DNA of 37,470 nt from a virus: the IMG/VR virus record IMGVR_UViG_3300047551_001631, positions 1 through 37,470 of that record. One strand, 5' to 3'. The notes beneath the pieces are model-generated. The model did no database searches. It was not told the DNA's origin and saw only the letters and a program-made list of their open reading frames with translations. Position numbers and translations under genes: made by a program. Numbering within the stretch: position 1 is the stretch's first letter; each line of letters starts with the position of its first letter. Shown in pieces: positions 35,284 through 37,470 of this stretch.

Positions 35284-36882
35284 CTAGAGGCGGCGGTCAT
35301 TCCTGATGTTATGCGCCCCCAAAGGAACACGCTGAACCGTGGAATTGCCCATAATCTGGCTTTCCCACCACATCAAACTATTCTTCGGAACCTTGTTCGG
35401 GTTCTGATACTCGGGCAACCACACATATTTCAGCATCTGAACCGCAATAGCCAAACTAATAGTACGGTCATCATATGGACTACCAACCATCCTGCCATTG
35501 GCTTTGCGAACAAATGTTCGCAACTCCGCAATAGTACGCTCACAAATCAAATCAATATCACCATTGCGGACGGCAGCGACAAGTTCATCAATCATAAGCG
35601 GCTTAGAAGTAGTAGTAGTGCGCCAACCCAACTGGTCAGTAACCTCAGAACGAACACTGCCAAGTCTGCGGGTGCGATACAGATTCTTGTAACCGACCCG
35701 TTGAGCAGCCTTCAGGGTGGTTAGCCCGTGGTTGTTGTTTTCAACACCCAGCAACGCCGCATTGTACCACCAACCCAAATCAGCCAAAGCCTCACCAAAC
35801 AAGTCTGGTTCAATATGTCCGTGCCAATGTGCCACCACACGCCCATTCTGGGCGTTGATTATGTGAGCCGAACTGTAATCGCCGTGCTGTAATCCTTCGG
35901 CAACATCCGCCCCAACCACATAAACACCATCAGGTTGCGGAAACTCCCAAATAGACAACTCGCCATCCGTAGACGGAATAAACGAAGACGACCCGTCCGC
36001 ATATTCATAAAAATAACCCACCTCAGCCTCAATCGTCTGAAGCCCATTCAACATATCCGTATCAAATACAGGATTACCCGATTTAATAAATGCTTCCTCG
36101 GGATTACGGGGATACTCTTGGTGAAGTTGCCACTGCGCCATATTCCGCGCCTTGTCTTCGTACCAATCCTCGCCACGCTCACCATCCGCATCCCACGGAT
36201 AAAAGATGCCAACAAACTTGTTGGCTCCCGTTTGGGAACCAACCCACAACTGGTGAAAAAAATTACCCGACCCATTAGCAGTACTAAGACCCATCACTCG
36301 CCCACCAACATCAGCAATCGGCTCAATAGAAGCCCACGCCTCCTCGGGATTCGGTAAAAACGCCCACTCATCCACAAACACTGCGTAGACAGATTCACCA
36401 CGCGCAGGGTCGGAACCAGAAGGCAACGACTCAATAGCAGACTCATTCTCAAACACCATCTTCAACTGGTGGTCCGTCGTCTGCTTCGGACCTTTCTCGC
36501 GCATCCAAAACGGCAAAAACTTGTACCCATACTTAGACTTAGACAACAACTTCATTGCTTCGCGCTCAGTGCGCGACAACATAATCACAAAACGGTCTTG
36601 AAAAAAATATGTCATCCAAAATGCATACGCAGCAGCCAGAGTGGAAAACCCAATCTGGCGCGCCTTTAAGACAACCGTGTACCTGTCACCCATCCACGAC
36701 CGCACCGTTTCAATCTGCGCTGGACGCAACGCAAACTTAATACGCCCCTTGGAGGGATGTTTAATATGCCAATAGTTTTCACAAAAATATTGAAACGCAA
36801 CCAACTGCTCGTCAACAGACGCATCATCAGCAGAGCGACACAAACGCCACTCTTTTTCGTGTAACAATTCTTGAATGTTCAC
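35284..36882 (-). CDS. terL: Terminase large subunit
   Basis: A 532-residue protein. I start it at GTG 36882, overlapping the lysozyme stop (GTGA); this aligns with the ATG of the fragment at 1-206. ATPase: KARQIGFST (73-81; the Walker A loop reads K-A-R-Q-I-G-F-S-T, the terminase variant), FVDEW (Walker B, D171/E172) and GLSTANGSG (coupling motif, about 198-206). Nuclease: GADVAEGLQHGDYSS (D326), GVENNNHG (E381) and YDDRTISLAIA (D471/D472), an RNase H-like set. It packages and cuts DNA with TerS. Confidence 0.9.
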   Translation of the reverse strand: MNIQELLHEKEWRLCRSADDASVDEQLVAFQYFCENYWHIKHPSKGRIKFALRPAQIETVRSWMGDRYTVVLKARQIGFSTLAAAYAFWMTYFFQDRFVIMLSRTEREAMKLLSKSKYGYKFLPFWMREKGPKQTTDHQLKMVFENESAIESLPSGSDPARGESVYAVFVDEWAFLPNPEEAWASIEPIADVGGRVMGLSTANGSGNFFHQLWVGSQTGANKFVGIFYPWDADGERGEDWYEDKARNMAQWQLHQEYPRNPEEAFIKSGNPVFDTDMLNGLQTIEAEVGYFYEYADGSSSFIPSTDGELSIWEFPQPDGVYVVGADVAEGLQHGDYSSAHIINAQNGRVVAHWHGHIEPDLFGEALADLGWWYNAALLGVENNNHGLTTLKAAQRVGYKNLYRTRRLGSVRSEVTDQLGWRTTTTSKPLMIDELVAAVRNGDIDLICERTIAELRTFVRKANGRMVGSPYDDRTISLAIAVQMLKYVWLPEYQNPNKVPKNSLMWWESQIMGNSTVQRVPLGAHNIRNDRRL

Positions 36883-37280
36883 AAACCCCACGGCTGCCAG
36901 CCGTTACCCTTATTATGTTCAACACTGTAATCAAAAATAGCCTTGGCGGCTTTCAGATTTGTTAACGGATTGTACAAATCATTACAGTCAACAACAACCC
37001 CTTCGGACTGCAACCAACCTTCGGAATGCCAACGCGATGGTTTGCACCAAAACATATTAATCTGCATCAACCCGATACTTCCACCATTCGGGTCTTTCCC
37101 GTTAAACACCCCATAAATGCATCGCGATTCGCGGTGCATCACCCGCAAAGCCATACCGCGTTCCTGAATAGGAAACCCAACAAACGCGACAGCGTTTGCA
37201 TACTCTGGGCAATGCTGAGAACGACGCCACTCAGTACCCGCAGGTGTCAACGCCAAAATAGCAGCCAACAACAGTTTCAT
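36879..37280 (-). CDS. Lysozyme-like transglycosylase with signal peptide
   Basis: A 133-residue protein. ATG 37280 has a GGAGG SD. MKLLLAAILALTPAG is a Sec-type signal sequence. Then RVMHRESRCIYGVF with E51 as the likely catalytic acid, GSIGLMQINMFWC and a final NGWQPWG, the pattern of soluble lytic transglycosylase / goose-type lysozyme-like domains. It would degrade peptidoglycan outside the membrane, working with the holin-like protein just upstream. The alternative genome branch at the left end lacks it. Confidence 0.8.
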   Translation of the reverse strand: MKLLLAAILALTPAGTEWRRSQHCPEYANAVAFVGFPIQERGMALRVMHRESRCIYGVFNGKDPNGGSIGLMQINMFWCKPSRWHSEGWLQSEGVVVDCNDLYNPLTNLKAAKAIFDYSVEHNKGNGWQPWGL

Positions 37281-37296
37281 TATTCCTCCAGTCAAT

Positions 37297-37314
37297 CACA
37301 CGCCAAAGCGTGTG
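37297..37314 (-). other. 7-bp hairpin upstream of lysozyme gene
   Basis: On the minus strand CACACGC and GCGTGTG (37314-37308 with 37303-37297) form a stem with loop TTTG between the holin-like stop and the lysozyme SD. It may separate the two lysis messages or damp lysozyme translation. Confidence 0.5.
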
Positions 37315-37321
37315 AATAATA

Positions 37322-37470
37322 CTATCGGGATTTCTTGGTTCTGCCAAACGCCTTATCGTTCGGATTAGCCCACCGCAAAACAGGGGGCAACAAAGCAACA
37401 ACAGCAGCCTTGGCGATATCCTCAGCGTTCCAGTTACCTGCGGCTACAACCGCAGCCACAGCAGCCAACA
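37322..37470 (-). CDS. Putative holin, partial second copy
   Basis: The same gene as at 207-410 but cut by the window end; about 49 codons remain. After the shared part (NPNDKAFGR) the C-terminus reads TKKSR instead of SKPKGR, and the stop TAG is at 37322-37324. This is the version followed by the lysozyme gene, so the closed genome probably uses this C-terminus together with the left copy's N-terminal half. Confidence 0.8.
   Translation of the reverse strand, partial: LAAVAAVVAAGNWNAEDIAKAAVVALLPPVLRWANPNDKAFGRTKKSR
37344..37470. repeat. 127-bp exact direct repeat, right copy
   Basis: Identical to 232-358. It ends at the last base of the window, so joining it to the left copy closes a circle of 37,112 bp. 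Confidence 0.9.

Overview
The window is the nearly complete genome of a tailed bacteriophage, most likely a podovirus. It has a full head and packaging set, a short-tail set (adaptor, nozzle-like protein, very large and coiled-coil ejection-type proteins, fibre-like proteins), lysis genes and a small replication module. I see no tail tape measure, sheath, integrase, phage repressor, tRNA, CRISPR array or DNA polymerase. The host cannot be fixed from the sequence. Purine-rich Shine-Dalgarno (SD) sites and two peptidoglycan-active enzymes show a bacterial host. The mosaic ends suggest an uncultured, metagenome-assembled phage (inference).

The last 127 bases repeat positions 232-358 exactly. The genome therefore closes into a circle of about 37,112 bp (232 to 37343). 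Positions 1-231 are an alternative branch that encodes the start of a different terminase. Two transcription units diverge from a G-rich region near 3745-3875 and converge on a palindrome at 17136-17155.

Late (minus) arm, in transcription order across the junction: TerS, fibre-type genes, two glycine-rich paralogues, holin-like protein, lysozyme-like protein, TerL, zinc-ribbon protein, small membrane protein, portal, scaffold, major capsid protein, decoration-like protein, seven consecutive small basic proteins, adaptor, nozzle protein, small fibre-like proteins, coiled-coil proteins, an 1891-aa protein and an M15 peptidase.

Early (plus) arm: a small membrane protein, a hypothetical protein and three small basic proteins; then about 1.1 kb without genes (iteron-like repeats, an AT-rich tract and a highly structured transcribed region); then a MoxR-type AAA+ ATPase with a VWA-like partner, small proteins, a DUF3846 protein, a DNA-binding-type protein, a Cas4/RecB-like nuclease, a RecA-fold helicase, an archaeo-eukaryotic-type primase, RusA, a nuclease-like protein, a sigma-region-4-like protein and a MazG-like protein. 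Replication probably uses host polymerase.

The most unusual layer is RNA. Two well-formed type II hammerhead ribozymes (8495-8560 and 9055-9120) lie between early genes. Seven early genes that follow non-coding gaps have their SD in the loop of a hairpin whose arms differ in sequence but keep pairing. With other strong hairpins at gene ends, these appear to divide the early transcript into separately processed and translated units.
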